Source: Amycolatopsis sp. NBRC 101858 (GTDB taxonomy: Bacteria; Actinomycetota; Actinomycetes; Mycobacteriales; Pseudonocardiaceae). Taken from it: DNA of 64,000 bases. Position 1 is the first letter of the stretch, and every line of letters begins with the position of its first letter. Location: contig NZ_BSTD01000001.1 of NCBI RefSeq assembly GCF_030269325.1, forward strand, positions 1,690,681 through 1,754,680. The letters run 5' to 3'. Below, in pieces: positions 33,379 through 40,015 of the stretch. The position numbers and the translations under genes were made by a program. The notes under the pieces were generated by a model. It was not told the origin of the DNA. It did not search any database and saw only the letters and a program-made list of their open reading frames with translations.

Positions 33379-34245
33379 TCAGGCTTCGAGGACCTCCCGG
33401 AGCTTCCGCGCGAAGGCTTCGGGCTGGCCGGCGTAGCCGAACTCGCCGCCGAGGAAGCCGCCGTGGTGGCTGGGGAAGACCGTCGCCTCCTGGCCGAGGC
33501 GTTCGGCGGTGGCGAGCGCGGTGCGCCCGGTCATGACGTCGATGGACTCTTCGCCCACCGCGATCACGATTCGCGTCGGTGCCGCGGTCAGCGCGTCGAC
33601 GTCCAGCTCGTAGGCCGTGACGGCCAAGGAGCGGTCGGTCAGCAGCGGGTCGTCGCGGCGGCCGTCGTCTTCGGCCGGCATGCCGAACTGGGCCGGGTCC
33701 GCCGCGGGCAGCGCGAAGTAGTCGTCGGTGAATTCGCCCTTCCACGAGGTCATCGCGATGAAGGCCGCCATGCCGGCGCCGAAGCCCCCGGCCTGGTAGG
33801 CGTCCCGGAACGCTTTGCCCGCCCGCTCGGCCGCGGCGGCATCGGGCAGCACCCCGACGAGTGGCGGTTCGTGGGCGACGAGGGTGCTGACGTCGTCGGG
33901 ATAGGCGGCGACGAGGGCGAGCGACGCGACGGCACCCCCGCTGCTCCCGAACACCTCGACCGGGCCGGCGCCGAGGGCCTGGATGACGCCGTGGAGGTCG
34001 CCGGCCTGGGTGGCGGGCACGTGGTCTTCCCGGCCGTCCTTGCGGACGCTGCGCCCGAGGCCGCGCGGGTCGTAGGTGACGACGGTCCGGTCGGGGAAGT
34101 AGGCGGCGAGGGTGCTGAACCCACCGGCCTCCATGGGTTGCCCGACCATGAGGAGCGGCGGCCGCGGGCTGTCGGCGGGCGCGGGCCCGTGGACGTCGTA
34201 GACGACGTCGGCCTCGGGTGTTTCGAGTACGTGGGTGGTGGTCAT
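33379..34245 (-). CDS. Alpha/beta hydrolase
   Basis: 288 residues from ATG 34245 (GGGGGAGG upstream); the longer frame runs through the tRNA array and is not coding. Oxyanion region LLMVGQPMEAGGF, YDPRGLGRS, nucleophile elbow GSSGGAVA and a late His in FPSHHGGFLGGEF fit the fold. It may be an esterase, epoxide hydrolase-like or haloperoxidase-like enzyme; the substrate cannot be told. Its ribosome site lies in a strong hairpin (34252-34280). It follows the tRNA array on the same strand, so it may be transcribed as the tail of that unit. Confidence 0.85.
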   Translation of the reverse strand: MTTTHVLETPEADVVYDVHGPAPADSPRPPLLMVGQPMEAGGFSTLAAYFPDRTVVTYDPRGLGRSVRKDGREDHVPATQAGDLHGVIQALGAGPVEVFGSSGGAVASLALVAAYPDDVSTLVAHEPPLVGVLPDAAAAERAGKAFRDAYQAGGFGAGMAAFIAMTSWKGEFTDDYFALPAADPAQFGMPAEDDGRRDDPLLTDRSLAVTAYELDVDALTAAPTRIVIAVGEESIDVMTGRTALATAERLGQEATVFPSHHGGFLGGEFGYAGQPEAFARKLREVLEA

Positions 34246-34251
34246 GGGTTC

Positions 34252-34280
34252 CTCCCCCGGGGTTCGGGACTCCGGGGGAG
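34252..34280 (-). promoter_or_regulatory. Hairpin enclosing the hydrolase ribosome site
   Basis: CTCCCCCGG (34252-34260) pairs with CCGGGGGAG (34272-34280) across an 11-nt loop. On the minus-strand transcript this traps most of the GGGGGAGG ribosome site next to ATG 34245. Translation would depend on opening the stem. Confidence 0.6.
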
Positions 34281-34316
34281 CGTAGCCCGGAGCACCGACA
34301 ATTCCGGCGTTCCGGC

Positions 34317-34388
34317 TGGTCGCGCGCCGTGGTGTCGATCCACGGAGGCGGGGCGTATGAGACCCCGCTGGTTGCCGAACCGCGCGCG
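34317..34388 (-). tRNA. tRNA-Met(CAT)-like, aberrant D-arm
   Basis: The acceptor CGCGCGC/GCGCGCG is a perfect 7-bp stem, with discriminator A and encoded CCA (34319-34317). The anticodon loop CTCATAC gives anticodon CAT, and the stem is extended. The T-arm loop ATCGACA is non-standard. Positions 8-25 are short (GGTTCGGCAACC), so no normal D-arm forms. It may be a decayed or specialised tRNA. Confidence 0.5.
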
Positions 34389-34465
34389 TGGGGTGGCCGG
34401 CCGGACTCGCACCGGCTTCGCCCGGGGTCACAGCCCGGGGCCTCGTCTCCTTCGGCTTCGGCCAC
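34389..34465 (-). tRNA. tRNA-His(GTG)
   Basis: The acceptor GTGGCCG/CGGCCAC has the discriminator C typical of tRNA-His, and CCA is encoded. The anticodon loop CTGTGAC gives GTG. The T-arm GCCGG/CCGGC has loop TGCGAGT, so the usual TTC is TGC. The D-arm has a 3-bp stem with an 11-nt loop. Confidence 0.75.
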
Positions 34466-34467
34466 AG

Positions 34468-34539
34468 TCGTCCCGCCAGGATTCGAACCCGGGACCACCC
34501 CGATGTGGGCGGGGAGCTCTTCCGCTGAGCTACGGGACG
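34468..34539 (-). tRNA. tRNA-Val(CAC)-like, lacking U33
   Basis: The acceptor CGTCCCG/CGGGACG, D-arm GCTC/GAGC and T-arm with TTCGAAT are all good. The anticodon stem CCCCG/CGGGG encloses CCCACAT, giving anticodon CAC but C instead of the near-universal U at 33. No CCA is encoded. Cloverleaf is convincing; the decoding identity is tentative. Confidence 0.65.
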
Positions 34540-34542
34540 TCG

Positions 34543-34615
34543 CTCCCCCGCCAGGACTCGAACCCGGTACCTCCCGATCAACAGTCGGGTGCGCAGCCCG
34601 TTGCGCTTCGGGGGA
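34543..34615 (-). tRNA. tRNA-Asn(GTT)
   Basis: Acceptor TCCCCCG/CGGGGGA, D-arm GCGC/GCGC, anticodon stem CCCGA/TCGGG with loop CTGTTGA (anticodon GTT), T-arm CCGGG TTCGAGT CCTGG, discriminator G. No CCA is encoded. All standard features are present. Confidence 0.9.
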
Positions 34616-34619
34616 AAAG

Positions 34620-34693
34620 TGGATCGCCGGGGATTCGAACCCCGAACCCGCCGAGTAAGAGTCGGCTGCTCTGACCGTTGGAGCTAGCGATCC
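34620..34693 (-). tRNA. tRNA-Lys(CTT)
   Basis: Acceptor GGATCGC/GCGATCC, TA at 8-9, D-arm GCTC/GAGC, anticodon stem GCCGA/TCGGC with loop CTCTTAC (anticodon CTT), T-arm CGGGG TTCGAAT CCCCG, discriminator A. No CCA is encoded. Confidence 0.92.
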
Positions 34694-34697
34694 CCCG

Positions 34698-34770
34698 AGC
34701 GGCCGGCGGGCATCGAACCCACTGCTCCGGTTCGGAAGACCGGTGTGTCCGCCGAGTTCACCACGGCCGC
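34698..34770 (-). tRNA. tRNA-Gly(TCC)
   Basis: Acceptor GCGGCCG/CGGCCGC, D-arm GTG/CAC, anticodon stem CCGGT/ACCGG with loop CTTCCGA (anticodon TCC), T-arm GTGGG TTCGATG CCCGC, discriminator T. No CCA is encoded. It is the first of the six in transcription order. Confidence 0.85.
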
Positions 34771-34856
34771 GGAACCCCGGCCGGGCCGACCGGGGGCACT
34801 CGCGTCCGCCGTACTCTTACGGCGAAGACGAGCGCGGAAAAAAGAATGCACGAAAA

Positions 34857-34888
34857 AGCCGCCCGGATCGGTTTCCCGATGGGCGGCT
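34857..34888 (-). terminator. Intrinsic terminator after the response regulator gene
   Basis: AGCCGCCC (34857-34864) pairs with GGGCGGCT (34881-34888), with an inner ATCGG/CCGAT stem. On the minus strand the hairpin is followed by TTTTT. It closes the CPBP/kinase/regulator operon and separates it from the tRNA array. The rest of 34771-35019 holds only a short inverted repeat (CGCCGTA/TACGGCG, 34807-34824). Confidence 0.85.
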
Positions 34889-35019
34889 CCCGTGGCGTGA
34901 CAAAGCGCTACACCAGAGGGAGCCCTCGAAGATTGTGTACCTGCATGTGCTTCACGCCAACTCCTCGGCTCGGTTCGTTGAAAACATCATCGCCCACCCC
35001 GCAGGCACGAGTCAACGAA

Positions 35020-35664
35020 TTAACGCACGAGCCCCGTGCGATAGGCGTAGACCACTGCCTGCACGCGATCGCGCAGATCCAGCTTCGTCAGGATGCGCGA
35101 CACGTACGTCTTGACGGTCTCCTGGCTGAGCACCAGCTCCGCGGCGATCTCGCTGTTGGACAGCCCGTCGGCGATCAGCCGCAGCACCTCGAGTTCCCTT
35201 GGTGCCAAAGCGATCTCGCCGGACGCGGCCGGGCGGATCCGCGCCGCGTACTTGCCGACCAGCCGGCGCGTGACCTCCGGGTCCAGCAGCGCGGCGCCGG
35301 TCGCGACGGTCCGGATCCCGTGCAGCAGCTGCGCCGGCGGCGCGTCCTTGAGCAGGAACCCGCTGGCTCCCGCGCGCAACGCCTCGTACACGTATTCGTC
35401 GAGGTTGAACGTCGTCACCACGAGCACCCGGACCGGCCGCTCGACCCCCGCGCCGGCGAGCAGGCGGGTCGCCTCGATGCCGTCCAGCACCGGCATCCGG
35501 ACGTCCATCACGACGACGTCGGGCCGCAGCGAACCGGCGAGGTCGACCGCGGCGCGCCCGTCCCCGCACTCGGCGACGACCTCGAGGTCGGGCTGGGCGT
35601 CGATGATCGTCGCGAACCCGGTGCGGATCAGCGCTTGGTCGTCGCAGACGAGAACCTTGATCAC
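35020..35664 (-). CDS. NarL/LuxR-type response regulator
   Basis: 214 residues from GTG 35664, overlapping the kinase stop as GTGA. The receiver domain at 3-120 has the acidic pair (VCDDQ), phospho-Asp in VVVMDVRMP, Thr in VVTTF and Lys in FLLKDAPP. A LuxR HTH is at about 145-210 (LAPRELEVLRLIADGLSNSEIAAEL, SQETVKTYVSRILTKL). It should be phosphorylated by the adjacent kinase; the CPBP protease gene of the same operon is a plausible target or sensor partner. Confidence 0.95.
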   Translation of the reverse strand: MIKVLVCDDQALIRTGFATIIDAQPDLEVVAECGDGRAAVDLAGSLRPDVVVMDVRMPVLDGIEATRLLAGAGVERPVRVLVVTTFNLDEYVYEALRAGASGFLLKDAPPAQLLHGIRTVATGAALLDPEVTRRLVGKYAARIRPAASGEIALAPRELEVLRLIADGLSNSEIAAELVLSQETVKTYVSRILTKLDLRDRVQAVVYAYRTGLVR

Positions 35665-36827
35665 GCCGGCCTTCCTGAAGGGATCCGGGCCCGGACGACG
35701 AAGCCGCCGTCACGGCCACCCGAGGTGAACTCACCGCCGAGAGCGTCGACGCGGGCGCGGAGCCCGGCCAGCCCTCGCCCGCTCCCCCCGACGGACACGC
35801 CCGCGGGGGCGCCCCCGTTTTCCACGCTACCGGACGGCACCGACAGTTTCGGGGCGTCGGTGGCCACCTCGACGAAGATGTCCCCATCACCGCGCCGCAC
35901 CCGGACCTCGGTGCGGCAGCCGTGCGCGTACTTGAGCGCGTTCGTCAGCGCCTCCTGCACGACGCGGTAGGCCGCGGCCTCGGCCGCTTCGTCCGCCGGC
36001 TCGCCGTCCTCGGTGAACTCGACCGGCTGGCCCGCGCGCCGCGTCTGCTCGACGAGCGTCAGCAGCGAACCGGCAGTCGGCGTCCGCGAACCGCTGCCGT
36101 AGTCGGGGTTGAGCAGGTCCAGCAGCTGCCGCAGGTCCGCGATGGCCAGCCGGCCGGTGTCGGTGATCGCGGTCAGCGCCTGGTCGAGCCGTTCCGGCGC
36201 GGCGGTCAGGTAGCGCGCCGCCTCGGTCTGCACGACCATCGCCGTCACGTGGTGGGTGACGACGTCGTGGAGCTCGCGGGCGATGCGTGTCCGCTCGGTG
36301 GTGCGGGTGCTTTCGGCGACGAACCGGCGTTCCCGGGCTTCCGCGGCGCGGGACTGCCGCAGCCAGGCGCCGATGCCCCAGGCGAGGGCCAGTGCCAGGT
36401 AGAACGTGACGAAGCCGGTCACGCCCTCGGTCGACCCGTGCCGGGCGAGCGCGATCGCCAGCGGGACGTACGCCGCGGACGCGACGGCCACGGTCGTCCA
36501 CCGGAAGCGGTCGAGGTGGGCGGCCGCGCTCAGCAGCGCGATCGGCAGCGCGGAGCCGGAAACCGTGTGGTAGCCCCAAAGCTGGTCGGCGGCGAAGCCG
36601 AGCGACACGAGCGCGAGGCACCCGGCAGGCCACCGCCGGCGCACGGCCAGCGGCAGGCACTCGACGGCGACCACCACGATGGCCAGTGCGTCCATGGGCC
36701 GGGTCGGCAGGTCGCCGACCTGGGTCCCGTAGCCGCCCAGCGCCGGGATCAGCGCCAGGCCGGCGAGCAGCAGCGCGAACGCGAGGTCGCGGACCGTGAC
36801 GTCGAGCCGCCGCCAGTGGTCGATCAC
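35661..36827 (-). CDS. NarL-type sensor histidine kinase (HisKA_3)
   Basis: 388 residues from GTG 36827, which overlaps the CPBP protease stop as GTGA; the longer frame is not used. Four to five N-terminal membrane helices (about 15-150) have little periplasmic sequence, so sensing is probably within the membrane. The dimerisation/phosphoacceptor block is RTRIARELHDVVTHHVTAM, and the ATPase has EALTNALKYAHG and GRGLAGLRARVDALGG. Pairing with the next gene is clear from overlap. Confidence 0.93.
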   Translation of the reverse strand: MIDHWRRLDVTVRDLAFALLLAGLALIPALGGYGTQVGDLPTRPMDALAIVVVAVECLPLAVRRRWPAGCLALVSLGFAADQLWGYHTVSGSALPIALLSAAAHLDRFRWTTVAVASAAYVPLAIALARHGSTEGVTGFVTFYLALALAWGIGAWLRQSRAAEARERRFVAESTRTTERTRIARELHDVVTHHVTAMVVQTEAARYLTAAPERLDQALTAITDTGRLAIADLRQLLDLLNPDYGSGSRTPTAGSLLTLVEQTRRAGQPVEFTEDGEPADEAAEAAAYRVVQEALTNALKYAHGCRTEVRVRRGDGDIFVEVATDAPKLSVPSGSVENGGAPAGVSVGGSGRGLAGLRARVDALGGEFTSGGRDGGFVVRARIPSGRPA

Positions 36828-37645
36828 GGGAGGACAGTAGCGGTCGCGGCGGCGCGTCCCCGGCGCGGCACGATGTGGCCGCGGCGGCGGGCCAGCCGCA
36901 TGAACAAGACCGTCGTGATGACGCCGGCCAGCAGCGAGTAGAGGCTCGCCTCGGGTCCGAACTCGCCACCGCTGAGCGCGGCCGGGCCGGAGATGACGCC
37001 GTGCAGCAGCCCCTGGGGCGCGTCGGTGCCGGAGACCTGGGTGCCGAAGAGCCCGCCCTCGGCGAAGTTCCACGCGAAGTGCAGCCCGATCGGCACCCAG
37101 AGGGTCCGGGTGGCGGCGTAGGCGGCGGCGAGCATGCCCCCGGCTTCGACGGCGATGGCGAGGGCGCCCCAGAGGGTGGCGTGGGCGTTGAAGAGGTGCA
37201 AAAGCCCGAAGAGCAGTCCGGTCGACGTGAGCGCCAGCCAGGTACCGATGCGTCCTTCGACGATCCGGAAGAGGATGCCCCGGATGAGGAGTTCTTCGGT
37301 GACGGCGGCGGCCGCGCTGAACCCGAAGAGCGCGATCGCGCCGGCGAGGGAGCCCCAGCCGAGCACTTCGTAGCCACCGACCAGGGCGATGTTCGCGATG
37401 ACCGCGGCGAACAACCCGCCGCCGATGAGCAGCCCGCGCCCGAGAGCGGCGTTGTTCTTGGCGAGCTCGTCCGGGACGCGGTGTTCGGTCTTCCGCACGA
37501 TCCACCGGTAGGTGAGCACGGCCAGGGTCGCGGTGGCGAGCCCGAGGATCAGGGTGAGCGGGGCGTTCCACCCCACGGCGTTGACGGCCAGACTGCCGGC
37601 AAGGGCAACGGCGGCCACGGCCACGAGCTGCAAGAACAGTCGCAC
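36824..37645 (-). CDS. CPBP family intramembrane metalloprotease
   Basis: 273 residues. About seven to eight membrane helices carry the CPBP (Abi/CAAX) motifs: EELLIRG (EExxxR), FGLLHLF (FxxxH) and HFAWNF (HxxxN). These build the intramembrane active site. Roles of the family range from prenyl-protein processing to bacteriocin self-immunity and membrane-protein cleavage. Being first in an operon with a two-component system suggests it processes a signal or is tuned to envelope stress. The start ATG follows AAGGAGT. Confidence 0.92.
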   Translation of the reverse strand: MRLFLQLVAVAAVALAGSLAVNAVGWNAPLTLILGLATATLAVLTYRWIVRKTEHRVPDELAKNNAALGRGLLIGGGLFAAVIANIALVGGYEVLGWGSLAGAIALFGFSAAAAVTEELLIRGILFRIVEGRIGTWLALTSTGLLFGLLHLFNAHATLWGALAIAVEAGGMLAAAYAATRTLWVPIGLHFAWNFAEGGLFGTQVSGTDAPQGLLHGVISGPAALSGGEFGPEASLYSLLAGVITTVLFMRLARRRGHIVPRRGRAAATATVLP

Positions 37646-37781
37646 GACGACTCCTTAGCGAGAACCCGCGGCGGGAGCGCCGCGGCCAGGGAGAACGCTA
37701 GGGATTCGGCGGCTCCGAAACGTCCCCGCGGGGTGGACAGTTCCGAGTAGCTCGCAAGGGGGACAGGCACCCTGTCCATGC

Positions 37782-38663
37782 TCATGGAGTCGGGGCACAA
37801 ACCGCTTGGACGACCATCCCACCGACCGGCGTGACCGTGAAGGCGCCCAGCACAGTCCGAAGGTCCGGAGAGACGTAGAGGCCACGGACGAACGCTTCAC
37901 CCGAGTCCGTCAGGGATCCGCCGACTCCCGCACCGTAGACGCTGGTCCCGGCCGGGCACGTGACGGCAGCTGTAGCGGTGTTGACAACCTCGCTCACAAC
38001 CTGGACGCCGGGGATCGGGTCAGCGCATATCGCGGTGGTGGTCAGCTTCCAGTTACCGCCGAAACCGCGGGCGGTGTGCGCCGTCGAGCGGGTGATGTCG
38101 AGCGGACCGGAGGCCCGGACCAGCTGCACACCGACCGGCACGTGTTCGCCCGTGTAGACCGTCGTGGTCCCCGCACTCACGATCCGCTGCTCGGCGGCGC
38201 AGCGGTACGACAGGGATTTGAAAGCCGCAGGCTGATCGTCGGTGCTGTGCTGGTACATGCCCGAGTTGGCAGGCAGGCCTTTTCCGGCAGCGCAAATCGC
38301 GTATGCCTGCAGAGACCAGGCACCGGAGAACGCCGGATCAGTCTTCCGTGCCCAGACGTCGTAGTAGTCGAGTTTCGGCGGGTTGGGACCCTGACGGATC
38401 GGCTCCACGCCGGTCAACATCACCTTGCCGGATCCTTGATCACTGGCCCATCCACCGCCTCCGACCAGGCGCGTCCCTGACGGGCAGTACGCCACGGCGT
38501 TCTTGGGAGAGTCTTGGTTCGTGGCTGTTGACGGACCCGCGATCCGCTGCAGGGACGGTGGCACTGCCGACGCCGAGTCGCCGACGAACAGCTGCGGCAC
38601 CGCCTGAGCGGCGAAGGTCGCGACAGAAACGGCGATCAGCCATCCGGTAATCTTGATCTTCAT
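37782..38663 (-). CDS. Secreted protein with spaced cysteines, unknown function
   Basis: 293 residues from ATG 38663 (AAAGGGAGA upstream). A signal peptide (about 1-32, ending SASA) precedes two similar halves. Each contains a C-x-x-G-T/Q-x-x-x-G block (YCPSGTRLVGGGGW; RCAAEQRIVSAG; TCPAGTSVYGAG), each followed by a second Cys (AICAAG; AICADP; AVCAPT). Six cysteines in three repeats suggest a disulphide-stabilised beta fold. Such proteins are common and uncharacterised in actinomycetes. It starts 29 bp after the frameshifted gene on the same strand. Confidence 0.75.
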   Translation of the reverse strand: MKIKITGWLIAVSVATFAAQAVPQLFVGDSASAVPPSLQRIAGPSTATNQDSPKNAVAYCPSGTRLVGGGGWASDQGSGKVMLTGVEPIRQGPNPPKLDYYDVWARKTDPAFSGAWSLQAYAICAAGKGLPANSGMYQHSTDDQPAAFKSLSYRCAAEQRIVSAGTTTVYTGEHVPVGVQLVRASGPLDITRSTAHTARGFGGNWKLTTTAICADPIPGVQVVSEVVNTATAAVTCPAGTSVYGAGVGGSLTDSGEAFVRGLYVSPDLRTVLGAFTVTPVGGMVVQAVCAPTP

Positions 38664-38692
38664 CAGTTCTCCCTTTCCTGGCGATACGATCA

Positions 38693-39164
38693 TCAAGATC
38701 CGTCGATGAACGCCGTGTCCCTGGCGCACTGCCTGCACTCTTCGACCACAGCCGCGTAGTCGAATTCCCGCGAGGACAAGCCGATCTCGAGGATTTCGAG
38801 CCGAGCCCCGGCCGATTGGGCCCGGCTGACGTGCTCGTCGACGTTGTGGGATTTCACCAGCTGGGTCGTGATCGTCGTCGTGAGCGAACAGATCATCGCC
38901 ACCGCGCACAGCAATCGCCAGGCAGGGGAAGACAACCCGAATGTCACCGTCAGCCAGTCGGCGACGGGCTTCCCACCCAGGGCGGGCCGCTGTGAGTGCG
39001 GCGGCAAGGGTTCCCGTGACGACCGTGAGCGTGAGACACCTACGCCGGCGCGCGACGGTTCGCGTCAAATACCGGTCCAGGTTTCCGCGCTTGGCGCGGA
39101 TCCACGAAACGATCTCCGCCCGGGATTCTTCACCACCGGAGACCCGCAGTTCGGCCAGCGACAC
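38693..39164 (-). pseudogene. Frameshifted two-helix membrane (SLATT-like) gene
   Basis: Two overlapping frames together make one protein. From GTG 39164 the first frame gives MSLAELRVSGGEESRAEIVSWIRAK and a first membrane helix (CLTLTVVTGTLAAALTA). The second frame continues with PALGGKPVADWL, a second helix (LLCAVAMICSLTTTITTQLV), then a helical tail ending RDTAFIDGS. The join needs a +1 shift near 38985-38990, inside CCCAGGGCGGGCC. Two helices and a coiled tail resemble SLATT-type effector membrane proteins, a low-confidence match. It may be a pseudogene, a sequencing error or programmed frameshifting. Confidence 0.6.
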
Positions 39165-39191
39165 AGCACTGGATCCGCGGAGGGTTGGCCG

Positions 39192-39932
39192 ATGAGCGAA
39201 TCACTCACCGAAGCGGAACTGCGGCTGCTCATGGAAGTCGTCGAAGCGGGCCGGCGGGACGAGCCGACCGCCGGGCTGCCTTGGGCGGTGCTCGATCGGC
39301 TGGCGGTGCTCGTCCCCGTCGAGGCCATCTCGTGCCCCGAGTTCGACCTCCCGCGCGGGCGCCCGATGCTCGACCAGTGGTGGGAGGGCGGCGTCCGGAC
39401 ACTCACGATCGGCGACGAAGACGGCGTCGACGCGCCGGAGTACTGGGAATCGCTGCGGCAGTTCGAACCCTGCACCTACCCCGAACGGACCGGTGACCTG
39501 CACACCCCGGTCCGCTGGTCCGACTTCTACACCCGGGCCCAGCTGCGCGACACCGCGCACTACGCCGACTACCGCCGGACCGAAGGGTTCGAACACGGGC
39601 TCCACCTGGCCTTCCCCGCTCCGCCCGGCGTCGTCCGCCGGGTCTCCTTGTGGCGCGGCCCCGGGCGGGACTTCTCCGAGCGCGACCGGCTGGTCCTCGA
39701 GCTCCTGCGCCCGCACCTGTGGGAGATCCGCGGACGCCGGCCGGGCCTGCCGAAGCTCACCCGCCGCGAACAGGAGGTGCTGCGGCTCGTCGACGCGGGC
39801 TTGGGCAACCCCGAGATCGCCCGCGAGCTGGTCGTCTCGGTGGCCACGGTGCGCAAGCACCTGGAGCACATCTACGACCGCACCGGCGTGCGCACCCGCG
39901 GTGCGGCCGCCGCACTGATGCGGCATTCCTGA
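39192..39932 (+). CDS. LuxR family transcriptional regulator
   Basis: 246 residues from ATG 39192 (GGAGGG upstream). The C-terminal 65 residues are a clear LuxR HTH (LTRREQEVLRLVDAGLGNPEIARELVVSVATVRKHLEHIY). The N-terminal 175 residues have no receiver Asp pocket; they look like a GAF-type or otherwise unclassified sensor (LPWAVLDRLAVLVPVEAISC; GFEHGLHLAFPAPPGVVRRVSLWR). It is probably a one-component sensor of a small molecule. It diverges from the frameshifted membrane gene with only 27 bp between. Confidence 0.88.
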   Translation: MSESLTEAELRLLMEVVEAGRRDEPTAGLPWAVLDRLAVLVPVEAISCPEFDLPRGRPMLDQWWEGGVRTLTIGDEDGVDAPEYWESLRQFEPCTYPERTGDLHTPVRWSDFYTRAQLRDTAHYADYRRTEGFEHGLHLAFPAPPGVVRRVSLWRGPGRDFSERDRLVLELLRPHLWEIRGRRPGLPKLTRREQEVLRLVDAGLGNPEIARELVVSVATVRKHLEHIYDRTGVRTRGAAAALMRHS

Positions 39933-40003
39933 CCCGCACCGTCCGGTTGGGACGACCGGTCAGGGGCGGCCCTTTGGGGGATTTCCTTCGCAACCCTAAG
40001 CGT

Positions 40004-40009
40004 TAATCT
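40004..40009 (+). promoter_or_regulatory. -10-like hexamer implying a leaderless mdlC transcript
   Basis: TAATCT ends 6 nt before ATG 40016 and no Shine-Dalgarno precedes the ATG. Start of transcription would fall at or next to the initiation codon. No convincing -35 was found. Confidence 0.4.
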
Positions 40010-40015
40010 GGGCGC

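Noticed and set aside
34258..34280. Extra tRNA T-arm-like sequence (GGTTCGGGACTCC) before the array
   Set aside because: No matching acceptor or anticodon arm can be built; it is the loop of the hairpin over the hydrolase ribosome site.
32215..34674. 819-codon plus-strand frame crossing the SEFIR gene, hydrolase and tRNA array
   Set aside because: It runs through tRNA genes and antisense to two recognised proteins.
34317..34770. tRNA array as an integration site (att) of an element
   Set aside because: No integrase, excisionase or direct repeat of a tRNA 3' end is seen on either side in this window. A mobile origin remains possible but not shown.
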